Shown here: positions 1 to 8,302 of the stretch, piece after piece | Layout of the letters: the number at the start of each line of letters is the position of its first letter | Position numbering within the stretch: position 1 is the first letter of the stretch | From: Acetatifactor muris | GTDB lineage: Bacteria; Bacillota; Clostridia; Lachnospirales; Lachnospiraceae | Length of the DNA stretch: 51,737 nt | Direction of reading: 5' to 3' | NCBI RefSeq assembly: GCF_024623325.1 | Contig: NZ_JANJZD010000032.1 | Coordinates: 1 to 51,737 of the forward strand | The notes under the pieces: generated by a model | What the model saw: only the letters and a program-made list of their open reading frames with translations | What the model was told of the DNA's origin: nothing | Database searches by the model: none | Position numbers and translations under genes: made by a program

Positions 1-220
1 TTTTCAAGGCATAGTACCCGCTATGTCCAATGTTTATGTCCATTTTTCTCAAATTTCTTTTCCTGCACCATATTCAGTTGTCAATTTTCAGTTAGAATCA
101 CATTCATTGAGATTCCGAGAAGTTATTGTTTTAAAGAATTTTTACTATTATTAAACGGATACCAAAGAGGCCATCCGGTTTAACCACTGAACGATGACAT
201 TTCGAATAACAATTCACGGC
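1..220. other. Window edge, downstream flank of permease gene
   Basis: This AT-rich stretch lies downstream of the minus-strand permease gene that ends at 221. I see no convincing reading frame and no strong terminator in it. A short CATAG/CTATG inverted repeat lies near 9-28. By analogy with the 48502-51737 cluster, where a solute-binding lipoprotein follows the same permease pair, the partner binding protein may lie just beyond the left edge. That is inference only. Confidence 0.4.
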
Positions 221-1111
221 TTACCCCTTTACGGAGCCGATCATAACGCCCTTTACAAAGTATTTCTGTACAAAGGGATAGATAATCATCAATGGTAAGG
301 TACTGATAATGATCGTTCCATATTTCAGCATCTCGCTTAAGTACTGGTTCTTTCGGATCATCTCCGGGTCTATGTTGGATTGGTTCAGGTTTACCTGGGA
401 CAGCAGAAGAATCCTTCTGAGCACCAGCTGTAACGGATACTTTTCCTGGGAATTCAGGTAAATCATAGGTCCGAAATAGGAATTCCAAAGGCCTACCACC
501 ACCCACAGGGAAAGCACCGCAATAATGGGGGTGGATAAGGGAATCACGATTCTGGTGAAAAATCGGAAATCCGAACAGCCGTCCATCTCCGCAGCTTCCT
601 GTAACTCCTTCGGAATGGTATTGGCGAAAAATGTGCGTGCCACGATGATATTGTAAGCGCTCACTGCGCCTGGCAGCACTACCGCCCACATGGTATCCAT
701 CAGTCCCAGATTCTTGACCAGCAGATAGGTGGGGATCAGGCCGCCTGAGAACATCATAGTAAACAGGATGATCATTGTGAAGATTTTTTTCCCCCGGAAA
801 TCATCCCGTGAGAGCGGGTAAGCCGCAAACAGGGTGAGTACCATGCTGACGATTGTACCGACAAACGCATAAAGGATAGAATTCCGATATCCGGTCCAGA
901 TACTCTGATATTTAAATACTGCCTGATAGCTCTGCAGCGTGGGTTCTACCGGAAAAAGCTTAACCTTACCGCTCATCAGCGCGTCTCCGGAACTGAAGGA
1001 ACAGCTGATAATGTAGATAAGCGGGTACAGAACTATCACAAGAAGAGCCGTAAGCATGATATAATTGATAAAGTAGACCACCTTATCCTGTGTTATCTTT
1101 TTACGTTTCAT
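221..1111 (-). CDS. Carbohydrate ABC transporter permease, LplC/YtcP type
   Basis: Inner-membrane subunit of a binding-protein-dependent oligosaccharide importer. The 296 residues carry about six hydrophobic helices. The cytoplasmic loop that contacts the ATPase is visible as ELQEAAEMDGCSDFRFF (EAA motif), and the C-terminus ends KGVMIGSVKG, typical of LplC/YtcP proteins. The start follows AAAGGAG at a 9-nt spacing. It lies 29 nt downstream of the LplB-type permease and is surely co-transcribed with it. It closely resembles the permease at 50368-51261, so the window carries two paralogous systems. No ATPase is encoded nearby. Such systems usually borrow a shared MsmK-type ATPase (family knowledge). 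The substrate cannot be read from sequence; plant-type oligosaccharides are common for this class. Confidence 0.92.
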   Translation of the reverse strand: MKRKKITQDKVVYFINYIMLTALLVIVLYPLIYIISCSFSSGDALMSGKVKLFPVEPTLQSYQAVFKYQSIWTGYRNSILYAFVGTIVSMVLTLFAAYPLSRDDFRGKKIFTMIILFTMMFSGGLIPTYLLVKNLGLMDTMWAVVLPGAVSAYNIIVARTFFANTIPKELQEAAEMDGCSDFRFFTRIVIPLSTPIIAVLSLWVVVGLWNSYFGPMIYLNSQEKYPLQLVLRRILLLSQVNLNQSNIDPEMIRKNQYLSEMLKYGTIIISTLPLMIIYPFVQKYFVKGVMIGSVKG

Positions 1112-1140
1112 ATATCCAACTCCTTTCCCATTCCGCGGAT

Positions 1141-2088
1141 TTACAGAAATCCTGTCCCGGAGAGCTTATCCGCAATTTTATTTGTGATCAGAATCAAAAT
1201 CAGGCCAACCAGCGACTGGAAGAGGCCGATTGCGGTAGAGTACGGAAAATCCGGGAAAGTGGAGACCAGTGACACCTTGTAGGAATAAGTGCTGATGACC
1301 TCTGACATGGCAATATTATTCTGGTTCTGCATGGCCAGAATCTTTTCATATCCGATATTCAGAGTACCTCCCATATTCAGGATCAACATAATGATAGCTG
1401 TGGGAATGATAGCGGGAATATCCACATACCAGATCCGCTGCAGAAGCGTAGCTCCGTCAATGATGGCTGCCTCGTGCTGCTCCTGGTCCACCCCGGCCAG
1501 CGCCGCCATGTAGATGATTGCTCCGAAGCCAACCCCCTGCCAGACACCGGACCACACATACAGGGACGAAAAATAATTGGCATTTCCCAGAATATTAATT
1601 CCAAAATTGTTGAAGAAGAAACTTCCGATGACACCGGCCCGGTTGTCAAATATCATGTTGATAATGCCTACAAACACGATGGTGGAAATAAAGTAAGGAC
1701 AATAGCTTACCATCTGAACAACCTTTTTATATGCCAGATTTCTGGCGTAATTCAAAGAAAGCGCCAGAATTATTGAACAGGGCATACTGACCAGCATGGA
1801 ATAGACGGAAAGCACAATCGTATTGCGCAGACATTCTCTGAAATTGTAGTTGCTGAAGAACCGCATAAAATTGGACAAGCCGTGATTGGAAGCCCAGGGA
1901 CTGTCCCAGATGCCAAGACTCACTTTATAATCTTTAAAGGCGAGTATTACCCCGTACATGGGGGCGTAGGCAAAGATAAACAGCATGATGATTGGAAAGG
2001 CAATCATCAGGTATAACTGCCAGTGTCCGAGAAAATATTGGGCAAAGGTTTTTCGGTGTCCAATCTGAACTTTTGTCTTTTTTGACAT
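1141..2088 (-). CDS. Carbohydrate ABC transporter permease, LplB/YteP type
   Basis: First of two membrane subunits of an oligosaccharide importer, 315 residues. The N-terminus is short, basic and cytoplasmic (MSKKTKVQIGHRKTF) and is followed by a hydrophobic helix with AFPIIMLFIFAYAPMYG. The ATPase-contact loop reads EQHEAAIIDGATLLQRI, a good EAA motif. The C-terminus ADKLSGTGFL is characteristic of LplB/YteP proteins. It is first in a two-gene operon with the LplC-type permease at 221-1111, and downstream of a membrane AraC regulator on the same strand. The paralogue at 51341 shares long stretches of sequence, including SLVSTFPDFPYSTAIGLFQS with few changes. The start has GGAG 12 nt upstream. 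Confidence 0.92.
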   Translation of the reverse strand: MSKKTKVQIGHRKTFAQYFLGHWQLYLMIAFPIIMLFIFAYAPMYGVILAFKDYKVSLGIWDSPWASNHGLSNFMRFFSNYNFRECLRNTIVLSVYSMLVSMPCSIILALSLNYARNLAYKKVVQMVSYCPYFISTIVFVGIINMIFDNRAGVIGSFFFNNFGINILGNANYFSSLYVWSGVWQGVGFGAIIYMAALAGVDQEQHEAAIIDGATLLQRIWYVDIPAIIPTAIIMLILNMGGTLNIGYEKILAMQNQNNIAMSEVISTYSYKVSLVSTFPDFPYSTAIGLFQSLVGLILILITNKIADKLSGTGFL

Positions 2089-2395
2089 TTTCTGTTTTTA
2101 CTCCTCTCTGCATTTATTCTGATTTGACTTTACCAATTTGCACAAAAAAAGTAAATATTCACTTCTTTTTTTGGTTATTCATTTTTTAATGTATTTGTGT
2201 AAACAGTTAAAATCCGTTACTTTACTGGCTTTTTTCAAAAATAGTACCTCTGACATTATGGTGGTGAACAAGGGAATGGCAGGGGAATGTTCCGTTAAAA
2301 AAGAAAAAAGATGGCGAACGATAACCATCTTTTTTCTTTTTATGCATTATTTCATTTTAACAGGTTTTATTTTCCTTCTATAATAATATGGGTTT
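2089..2395. other. Intergenic region between regulator and permease operon
   Basis: These 307 bases separate the AraC-type regulator from the permease operon, both on the minus strand. They hold the strong terminator listed separately at 2298-2341. The rest (2089-2297) is very AT-rich and presumably carries the permease promoter and the operator for the neighbouring regulator. I found no close match to a sigma-A consensus that I would mark. No open reading frame looks real. Confidence 0.5.
2298..2341. terminator. Perfect 17-bp stem, bidirectional terminator
   Basis: The left arm 2298-2314 and right arm 2325-2341 are perfect reverse complements over 17 bp, with a 10-base loop. The core is AAAGATGG/CCATCTTT, and the outer arm runs are A-rich and T-rich, so the 3' arm supplies a U-tract in either direction. 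On the minus strand it follows the AraC-type regulator that stops at 2396 and should prevent read-through into the permease operon. Confidence 0.85.
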
Positions 2396-4750
2396 CTAAT
2401 TCTTACGGTATTCCGACGCGCTGTTTCCCGTCACCCGGCGGAATGCTCTGCTGAAGGAGTTAGTGGAGCTATAGCCTGCTGCCACGGCAATCTCTCCCAC
2501 AGACATGGATGTATTTTTCAAAAGTCCCTTCGCCTTTTCAATCCTGACTTCCTCCACATAATTGGAGAAATTGACCCCGGCAGATGCTTTGAACAATGAG
2601 GAAAGATAAGGCACGCTAATCTGAAAGGTATCTGAGACCATTGTCAGGGATAAATCCGGATTGCCATAGTTGGCATCCAGGAAAGCCAAAATGGCAGGCA
2701 TCATCTTCCCTGCCTCTTTTGTCTTCTTCTCATTTACAAGTGCACAGAGGGAACGATATAACCCAAGAGTACTTGTAACCTGCTCAACCAGAGGGGTCCG
2801 GTGCTCTTTTTCCAGTTCTCCAAAATATTTCTGATACTCCTGTTCCTCCAGTTCCAGCCTGACAAGGATGCGGAACAGAATCGCTTTCAGCTCATTCAGA
2901 AGAATCTGCTGCAGCCAGGCAGGAAGATTATTTTCGAGAATATATTCTGTCATGATTTCTTTCAGGGCGTCGTGGAGTCCCTGCTCTTCTCCCGAAGTAA
3001 CCAGCCTGGTCAATTTTACGGACAACTCAAAATACGGGAATACAGTGGCTGTTTTTCTTGTATTCTTCTGAAACCAGATAATCTGGTTCTCTGACCGTTC
3101 CTTTTCATTCATGAATGCGAATGCCGCGTTGTGATAAGATTCGTAAACATCCTCTATCTCCTCCACCACACTGCCTCCGTAGACAAAGATTCTTTCCGCA
3201 ATATTTTCCGGAAGCTCTCTTCGGATCCGCTCAAATCTTTCTTCCACAATCGCCTGAAAAGAATCTCTGTCCGTTCCGGGCACACCCATAATCAGAGACA
3301 CCTGGTCCTCACCGGTCGCAGCGTACAGGCTTCCCGGGAACTCTTTCTTAATCATCTCCATCAGAGAAAGCAGATAAGTGTTCAGCAGGTCGATGTTCCT
3401 CTCCTCTCCACTTGCAATAATCCTGAAAATCAACACACAGAAAACCATACCTCTCCGGTCAAAACCCATGCGATTCACCAGCAAATCCTCTTCCTCCCGG
3501 GAGAGAGGATTGCCGAACAGAAGCCTGTTTACGAAGGCATTGCGTATGTAGGGCTTCTGCTCCTCCATCATCTCCACGAGATCCGAGTTGACGCCCGCCA
3601 GGTATTGGAAGATATCGCTAAGCTTCATGAACACGGAACTGTGCTCCTGGTCCCGATCAGTGAGCCTTGACGCTTCTTTCAGAAGCTGATTCAGGGGTGT
3701 GGCAGATCTGACAGACATATGCCAGCACAAAAAGAGCCCCACTGCCGCAGCCAGCAGAATAAGGATTGTCACAGTGAGCATGCTTGCCATCTTCCTTGCG
3801 TTCAGCTGCGTCTCCTGGAGCAATGTACAATAGCTGTAACCAGAGGGAGAACTGTAGCGGAGTGCATAATATTTCGTGCCGGCCAGTCTGACCGGCGCTT
3901 CCCACATCCCGTCTATTCCTTCATTCTCCTGCTCTTTGCCCTCCTCCAGCTCCTCCTGCCATCTATTCTCCACATTCCGGATAAGCGCCTCAATCTCTGC
4001 CTTATCCTCCTCATCTAAAATCTCTGCATGTGTGTAATAAATTACATTTCCGAAGTCGTCCAGAATATACTGTAAATTGGCTCCGCCCATCACAGACATG
4101 AAATCATCCAGCACGGATCTTTCAAAAAAGATTCGAACTGCACCACTGCTGGCGCTGTAGCCATTGTTGGGCAATGGCCGTGAATAAGCCAGAAGCTCCA
4201 GCCCGCCTTCTCCCTTATACCAATACTGCTCCAGCGCATTTACACCTTTTCCCATCTGATCTGACAGATAGGTTTTCCACGCTCCATAGCTTCCATCCAC
4301 ATCCCGCCGCAGATACAGATCATAAAAATCCTCATAGTCGTAGGTTATCTGGTCGCTGATGACCACCTGGCTCCTGTCAAAAAAGAGAAAATACGCAAAA
4401 ACAGATCGGTTAATCTGAGTCGGATTAAAGAGCTTATCCCGAAGGTCGATTACCTTATGGGTATTGGGATCCTCCAGAACATTCTCCTGAAAGCGAAAGA
4501 TATTGACTTCCGGCAATCCCGCCAACATATCTGCAAGATAAGTAAGTTCCTCTATAAAGCCGTCCACCAGCTCTGCGTTGTGCAGCAATTCCGTCTTTTT
4601 CTCCCGAATATCGTCCTCGCTGATTACAGAAATCATCCTGACATAATAGTTGCAGCAAAGCAAAAGAGGAATGAACAGAACGATAAAGTACGTGAAAAAA
4701 TACTGGTGAAGGATATTCTTATCTATACTTCTCTTTCTGCGTTTCTTCAT
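2396..4750 (-). CDS. Membrane-bound AraC family regulator with extracellular sensor
   Basis: One-component transmembrane transcription factor of 784 residues. A cytoplasmic basic start (MKKRRKRSIDK) leads into a helix at about 17-36. A sensor-like extracellular region of about 280 residues follows, and a second helix lies at about 322-343. After a cytoplasmic middle region comes a C-terminal AraC DNA-binding domain (about 685-784) with two helix-turn-helices, including VGEIAVAAGYSSTNSFSRAF. The frame is open further upstream, but the start at 4750 has AAAGGAAC at a good distance and directly precedes the basic/hydrophobic N-terminus. Proteins of this build typically sit next to LplABC-type sugar importers and activate them, so control of 221-2088 is likely. 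The ligand is unknown. Confidence 0.88.
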   Translation of the reverse strand: MKKRRKRSIDKNILHQYFFTYFIVLFIPLLLCCNYYVRMISVISEDDIREKKTELLHNAELVDGFIEELTYLADMLAGLPEVNIFRFQENVLEDPNTHKVIDLRDKLFNPTQINRSVFAYFLFFDRSQVVISDQITYDYEDFYDLYLRRDVDGSYGAWKTYLSDQMGKGVNALEQYWYKGEGGLELLAYSRPLPNNGYSASSGAVRIFFERSVLDDFMSVMGGANLQYILDDFGNVIYYTHAEILDEEDKAEIEALIRNVENRWQEELEEGKEQENEGIDGMWEAPVRLAGTKYYALRYSSPSGYSYCTLLQETQLNARKMASMLTVTILILLAAAVGLFLCWHMSVRSATPLNQLLKEASRLTDRDQEHSSVFMKLSDIFQYLAGVNSDLVEMMEEQKPYIRNAFVNRLLFGNPLSREEEDLLVNRMGFDRRGMVFCVLIFRIIASGEERNIDLLNTYLLSLMEMIKKEFPGSLYAATGEDQVSLIMGVPGTDRDSFQAIVEERFERIRRELPENIAERIFVYGGSVVEEIEDVYESYHNAAFAFMNEKERSENQIIWFQKNTRKTATVFPYFELSVKLTRLVTSGEEQGLHDALKEIMTEYILENNLPAWLQQILLNELKAILFRILVRLELEEQEYQKYFGELEKEHRTPLVEQVTSTLGLYRSLCALVNEKKTKEAGKMMPAILAFLDANYGNPDLSLTMVSDTFQISVPYLSSLFKASAGVNFSNYVEEVRIEKAKGLLKNTSMSVGEIAVAAGYSSTNSFSRAFRRVTGNSASEYRKN

Positions 4751-5057
4751 AATATCAGTTCCTTTATATACCTGGATTATTCTCCTTTCAGGAAAACTGT
4801 TTCTTCCATTCCTGGCAGGTGAAAAATCCCCCGGACTGTCCCATGTGTTATGTAGAAGATAGTTAGCTAAACATTTGCCTATATCCGAAATAGGCAAATG
4901 CGGCTATCTATCAAATAGTATGCAAATTAAAAAAATACAATAAGTAAAAGAGTAACTGCCCTGGTCGCTCATTTTGCTTATGTATCTTCAGCTGCCTCCA
5001 TCATAGCCGAAAAAGATATACTTGTCAAATGAAAATCGAAGGAGGCCTTCTTTTTGA
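4751..5057. other. Divergent intergenic region with 11-bp hairpin
   Basis: This is the upstream half of the gap between the minus-strand AraC regulator and plus-strand pyrG. It contains a perfect inverted repeat, CATTTGCCTAT at 4872-4882 and ATAGGCAAATG at 4890-4900, flanked by outer arms AGATAG (4857-4862) and CTATCT (4904-4909). No T-tract follows, so it is more likely an operator or a leader structure of the regulator transcript than a terminator. A short GAAGG/CCTTC stem with five Ts lies just before 5056. Confidence 0.5.
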
Positions 5058-5086
5058 TTGACTATATTCACACAGTGAGGTAATAT
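5058..5086 (+). promoter_or_regulatory. Sigma-A promoter of pyrG
   Basis: TTGACT at 5058-5063, a 17-nt spacer, then TAATAT at 5081-5086. Transcription should start near 5093, giving a leader of about 125 nt before the pyrG ATG at 5218. The start region lacks the GGGC run that drives reiterative-transcription control of pyrG in Bacillus. Confidence 0.75.
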
Positions 5087-5112
5087 AGTTACAATTGAAT
5101 TCAGAAAAGACG

Positions 5113-5150
5113 AAGGCGTCTTCAAGTGTATACTTGGAGACGCCTTTTCT
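5113..5150 (+). promoter_or_regulatory. pyrG leader hairpin, possible attenuator
   Basis: Arms 5113-5127 and 5132-5146 form a 15-bp stem with a single G-U pair and a 4-base loop, followed by TTCT (the 3' arm itself ends CCTT). It lies between the promoter and the ribosome site, where a conditional terminator would act. CTP-dependent attenuation of pyrG is known in Gram-positive bacteria, but the T-tract here is short, so termination activity is uncertain. Confidence 0.55.
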
Positions 5151-5217
5151 GGCAGACAGTTTTGCCTCATGAAGAAAAACGGCCCATATCGGCTATTGGA
5201 GAGAAGGAGGAAATTTT

Positions 5218-6840
5218 ATGTCAAAATACATATTTATTACAGGCGGTGTGGTATCCGGACTGGGGAAAGGAATCACCGCGGCATCCCTGGGCAGATTGCT
5301 CAGGGCCAGGGGACTGAAAGTGGCGGCACAGAAGCTGGACCCCTATATCAATGTGGATCCGGGCACTATGAGCCCTTATCAACATGGAGAAGTCTATGTA
5401 ACCGAAGACGGAACGGAAACAGATTTGGATTTGGGGCATTATGAGCGCTTTATTGACGAAGACCTCAACAAATATTCCAATCTGACTACCGGAAAAGTGT
5501 ACTGGAATGTGTTGAATAAGGAACGGAGGGGAGAGTATCTGGGCTCCACCGTTCAGGTGATTCCGCATATTACCAACGAAATCAAGGAATTTGTCTACAA
5601 TGTGGGGAAAAAGACGGACGCGGATATTGTGATAACGGAAATAGGGGGGACTATCGGTGACATTGAATCTCAGCCGTTTATTGAAGCGGTGCGCCAGGTC
5701 TCCCTGGAAGTGGGCAGAGAAAACAGCCTGTTCATTCATGTGACGCTGGTACCCTTCCTGCGGGGCTCGGATGAACATAAATCCAAACCAACCCAGCATT
5801 CGGTCAAAGAACTCCAGGGCATGGGCATCAATCCGAATATTATTGTTCTGCGATGCGACGAACCTCTGGAAGAAACTGTTTTCAGGAAAATAGCGCTGTT
5901 CTGCAATGTGAAGCCGGACTGTGTCGTTGAGAATCTGACCCTGTCCGATCTGTACGAAGTGCCGTTGATGCTGGAGAGGTCGGGTTTTTCTGCAGTGGTC
6001 TGCCGCGAGCTGGGGATAGAAGCGCCGGAGCCCGATCTGGAGGAGTGGAAAGCTATGGTGGAGCAGAGCAAAAACCGGAGCGGAAAGGTTCACATTGGTC
6101 TGGTGGGGAAATATGTGGGGCTCCATGACGCCTATCTTTCGGTGGCGGAAGCTCTGAGACATGCAGGCTGTTATCATAACGTTTATGTGGAAATCCACTG
6201 GATTGACGCGGAGAAAATTACGGTGAAAAGCTGTGGAGAAGAACTTTCAGGACTGGATGGAATTCTGATTCCCGGAGGATTCGGCAGCCGGGGAATCGAG
6301 GGGATGATTCTGGCGGCAAAATATGCCAGAGAAAACGAAATTCCGTATTTTGGCATCTGCCTGGGCATGCAGATTGCCGTAATTGAGTATACCAGGAATG
6401 TGGGAGGAATTCCCAATGCCAACTCAGGGGAATTCGATGAGCAGTGTACAGATAAGGTCATTGATTTTATGCCGGGGCAGAGAGGCGACATAGACAAGGG
6501 AGGGACATTGAGACTGGGGGCATATCCCTGTGTGATAAGACCCGGAACCACGATGGAGCGTTGTTACGAAAGGAATCTGATCAGTGAAAGGCATCGGCAT
6601 CGTTACGAATTTAACAATGAGTACCGTGAATTGCTTCAGAGAAAGGGCCTTGTAATCAGTGGCACTTCTCCTGACGGGAGACTGGTGGAAACCATAGAAC
6701 TTGCGGAGCGTCCGTTTTATGTAGGCGTACAGTATCATCCGGAATTCAGGAGCCGCCCCAATCATCCCCATCCGCTTTTCAAAGGATTCATTGAAGCGGC
6801 ACAGAAAATGGGAAGTAAGCACCGTGGCCGGGAGAACTAA
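5218..6840 (+). CDS. pyrG: CTP synthase
   Basis: Makes CTP from UTP, ATP and glutamine, the last step of pyrimidine nucleotide synthesis, in the cytoplasm. The 540 residues match the usual length. The N-terminal synthetase domain opens MSKYIFITGGVVSGLGKGI with its P-loop. The C-terminal class I glutaminase has its nucleophile in FGICLGMQ (Cys381) and the His/Glu pair in VQYHPEF (His507, Glu509). The start has AAGGAGG at 8 nt. It is preceded by its own promoter and a leader hairpin, so it is probably controlled at the leader. The AI-2E gene downstream has its own promoter, which suggests pyrG is a single-gene unit. Confidence 0.98.
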   Translation: MSKYIFITGGVVSGLGKGITAASLGRLLRARGLKVAAQKLDPYINVDPGTMSPYQHGEVYVTEDGTETDLDLGHYERFIDEDLNKYSNLTTGKVYWNVLNKERRGEYLGSTVQVIPHITNEIKEFVYNVGKKTDADIVITEIGGTIGDIESQPFIEAVRQVSLEVGRENSLFIHVTLVPFLRGSDEHKSKPTQHSVKELQGMGINPNIIVLRCDEPLEETVFRKIALFCNVKPDCVVENLTLSDLYEVPLMLERSGFSAVVCRELGIEAPEPDLEEWKAMVEQSKNRSGKVHIGLVGKYVGLHDAYLSVAEALRHAGCYHNVYVEIHWIDAEKITVKSCGEELSGLDGILIPGGFGSRGIEGMILAAKYARENEIPYFGICLGMQIAVIEYTRNVGGIPNANSGEFDEQCTDKVIDFMPGQRGDIDKGGTLRLGAYPCVIRPGTTMERCYERNLISERHRHRYEFNNEYRELLQRKGLVISGTSPDGRLVETIELAERPFYVGVQYHPEFRSRPNHPHPLFKGFIEAAQKMGSKHRGREN

Positions 6841-6863
6841 ATAATTAATTAACAGAACATGTC

Positions 6864-6892
6864 TTGGTTAAATGAGGAGAACATGATATAAT
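6864..6892 (+). promoter_or_regulatory. Extended -10 promoter for the AI-2E family gene
   Basis: TTGGTT at 6864-6869, a 17-nt spacer, and TATAAT at 6887-6892 preceded by TGA, an extended -10. Transcription should begin near 6899. The ATG at 6891 overlaps the -10 box, so it cannot be the start codon of this transcript. Confidence 0.8.
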
Positions 6893-6933
6893 GTCCGCAA
6901 ATACCTTTTTGACTATTGAACGGGCGAGCGTGA

Positions 6934-6954
6934 AAAGGATGCGTTGCATCCTTT
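6934..6954 (+). promoter_or_regulatory. Leader hairpin upstream of AI-2E family gene
   Basis: Perfect 9-bp inverted repeat, AAAGGATGC and GCATCCTTT, with a 3-nt loop. It lies in the roughly 97-nt leader between the promoter at 6864-6892 and the chosen start at 6996. No T-run follows, so it may be a 5' stabilising or regulatory structure. Confidence 0.5.
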
Positions 6955-6995
6955 GGAATCCCTGGGGGAGCGCTGCCCGGGCGGAGTACATAAAC

Positions 6996-8273
6996 ATGGA
7001 GAAAAAAGAAATACAGCAGGCTGCGGAAGCGGAAAAGACGACAGAAAAGATATGGAAAAGGAAACACTGGCATCCGGTTATATCAGGATTTCTGATACTG
7101 GCAATGGCGATTTCCTTTTTCTTTTTGTTATTCCGGTTTGAAGATTTATGCGCAAAGATAAGTGCGCTGATTTCCATCCTGATCCCTTTTATCTACGGGG
7201 GTGTGATGGCATATATGCTGAGAATGCCCTGCAATTTTTTCGAGAAATATCTGGAAAAATGGCTTCCGAAAAAGCTGAAAAAAAGGGCGGGAGGTTTTGC
7301 CATATTGCTGAGCCTGTTCTGTGCGGGACTGGTTCTGTATCTGCTGATCAGCATGGTGGTGCCTCAGATGGCGGCCAGCATTTCTTCTATAGTCACGGAG
7401 CTGCCCGGGACTGCAGAAAGGGCATCGGAATGGATACAGGAATTGCTGGCGGATAATCCGGTGATGGAAAATTATCTGCAGACCGCCATGGAAGCTGTCA
7501 ACACGAAGATTGAAGCCTGGGCCAGAAAAGATCTTCTGCCCATGCTGATGAGTATGGTGGATGGATTTGCCGGTACAGTCTCCACAGTAGTAACTTTTTT
7601 ATTCAACATATTTATCGGAATGGTAGTATGTATTTATGTGCTTGGCTCCCGGAAGCTTTTTGCCAGGCAGGCTAAGGCGGTGGTTTACAGTATTTTCAGG
7701 CCCAGGTGGGCTGAAGCCATTCTGAATGAGGTGAATTACGCAGATAAAATGTTTGTCGGCTTTTTCAGCGGGAAAATACTGGACAGTGCAATCATCGGCC
7801 TTATCTGCTACATTTTTTCTCTGATTTTAGGATTTCCCAATGCGATGCTGGTCAGCGTCATTGTGGGGGTGACCAACATTATCCCTTATTTTGGACCCTA
7901 TATAGGAGCAGTTCCGTCAGCTCTGCTGATTTTGATTGTAGATCCGATAAAATGCATCTGGTTTCTTGTGTTTATCATTGTTCTGCAGCAGTTTGACGGC
8001 AATATTCTGGGTCCCCGCCTTCTGGCCAACAGCACGGGACTGTCCGGATTCTGGGTTCTCTTCTCTGTCACAGTGTTCAGCGGTGTGTTCGGATTCGTGG
8101 GTATACTAATCGGTGTGCCGGTATTTGCCGTTATTTACGATCTGATTCGGAAGCTGGTGGTGATGGGGCTGAGAAGGAATCATAAGCTGGAATTGCTGGG
8201 GACAGACCATGGGGGGAATGAACGGCAAGACAGGCGGCAGGCTGAGAAGACCGGGATGGATACGGAGACCTGA
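6996..8273 (+). CDS. AI-2E family membrane transporter
   Basis: Polytopic membrane protein of 425 residues in the AI-2E (YdiK/PerM-like) family. A charged N-terminal segment (MEKKEIQQAAEAEKTTEKIW) precedes hydrophobic helices such as PVISGFLILAMAISFFFLLF. An amphipathic region in the first half is followed by C-terminal helices with IGLICYIFSLILGFPNAMLV and NIIPYFGPYIGAVPSALLI; the NIIPYFGP stretch is typical of the family. Substrates vary or are unknown across members. The frame is open up to 6891, but the promoter -10 box overlaps that position, so the start at 6996 is preferred even though its ribosome site (GGCGGAG) is modest. The AraC gene begins 30 nt downstream, possibly in the same transcript. 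Confidence 0.88.
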   Translation: MEKKEIQQAAEAEKTTEKIWKRKHWHPVISGFLILAMAISFFFLLFRFEDLCAKISALISILIPFIYGGVMAYMLRMPCNFFEKYLEKWLPKKLKKRAGGFAILLSLFCAGLVLYLLISMVVPQMAASISSIVTELPGTAERASEWIQELLADNPVMENYLQTAMEAVNTKIEAWARKDLLPMLMSMVDGFAGTVSTVVTFLFNIFIGMVVCIYVLGSRKLFARQAKAVVYSIFRPRWAEAILNEVNYADKMFVGFFSGKILDSAIIGLICYIFSLILGFPNAMLVSVIVGVTNIIPYFGPYIGAVPSALLILIVDPIKCIWFLVFIIVLQQFDGNILGPRLLANSTGLSGFWVLFSVTVFSGVFGFVGILIGVPVFAVIYDLIRKLVVMGLRRNHKLELLGTDHGGNERQDRRQAEKTGMDTET

Positions 8274-8302
8274 GAATCCTGACAGGTGGTCCGGGAGGGA
8301 AC

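Noticed and set aside
5087..5217. Bacillus-type reiterative-transcription control of pyrG
   Set aside because: The predicted start region (GTTACAATTG) has no GGGC run.
5221..6198. Long open frame of 325 codons on the minus strand
   Set aside because: It lies wholly opposite pyrG, has no ribosome site and reads as the usual shadow of a real gene (His/Arg/Phe-rich, no family).
6891..6995. Longer N-terminus for the AI-2E family protein
   Set aside because: The ATG at 6891 overlaps a near-perfect -10 box, so the transcript begins after it.
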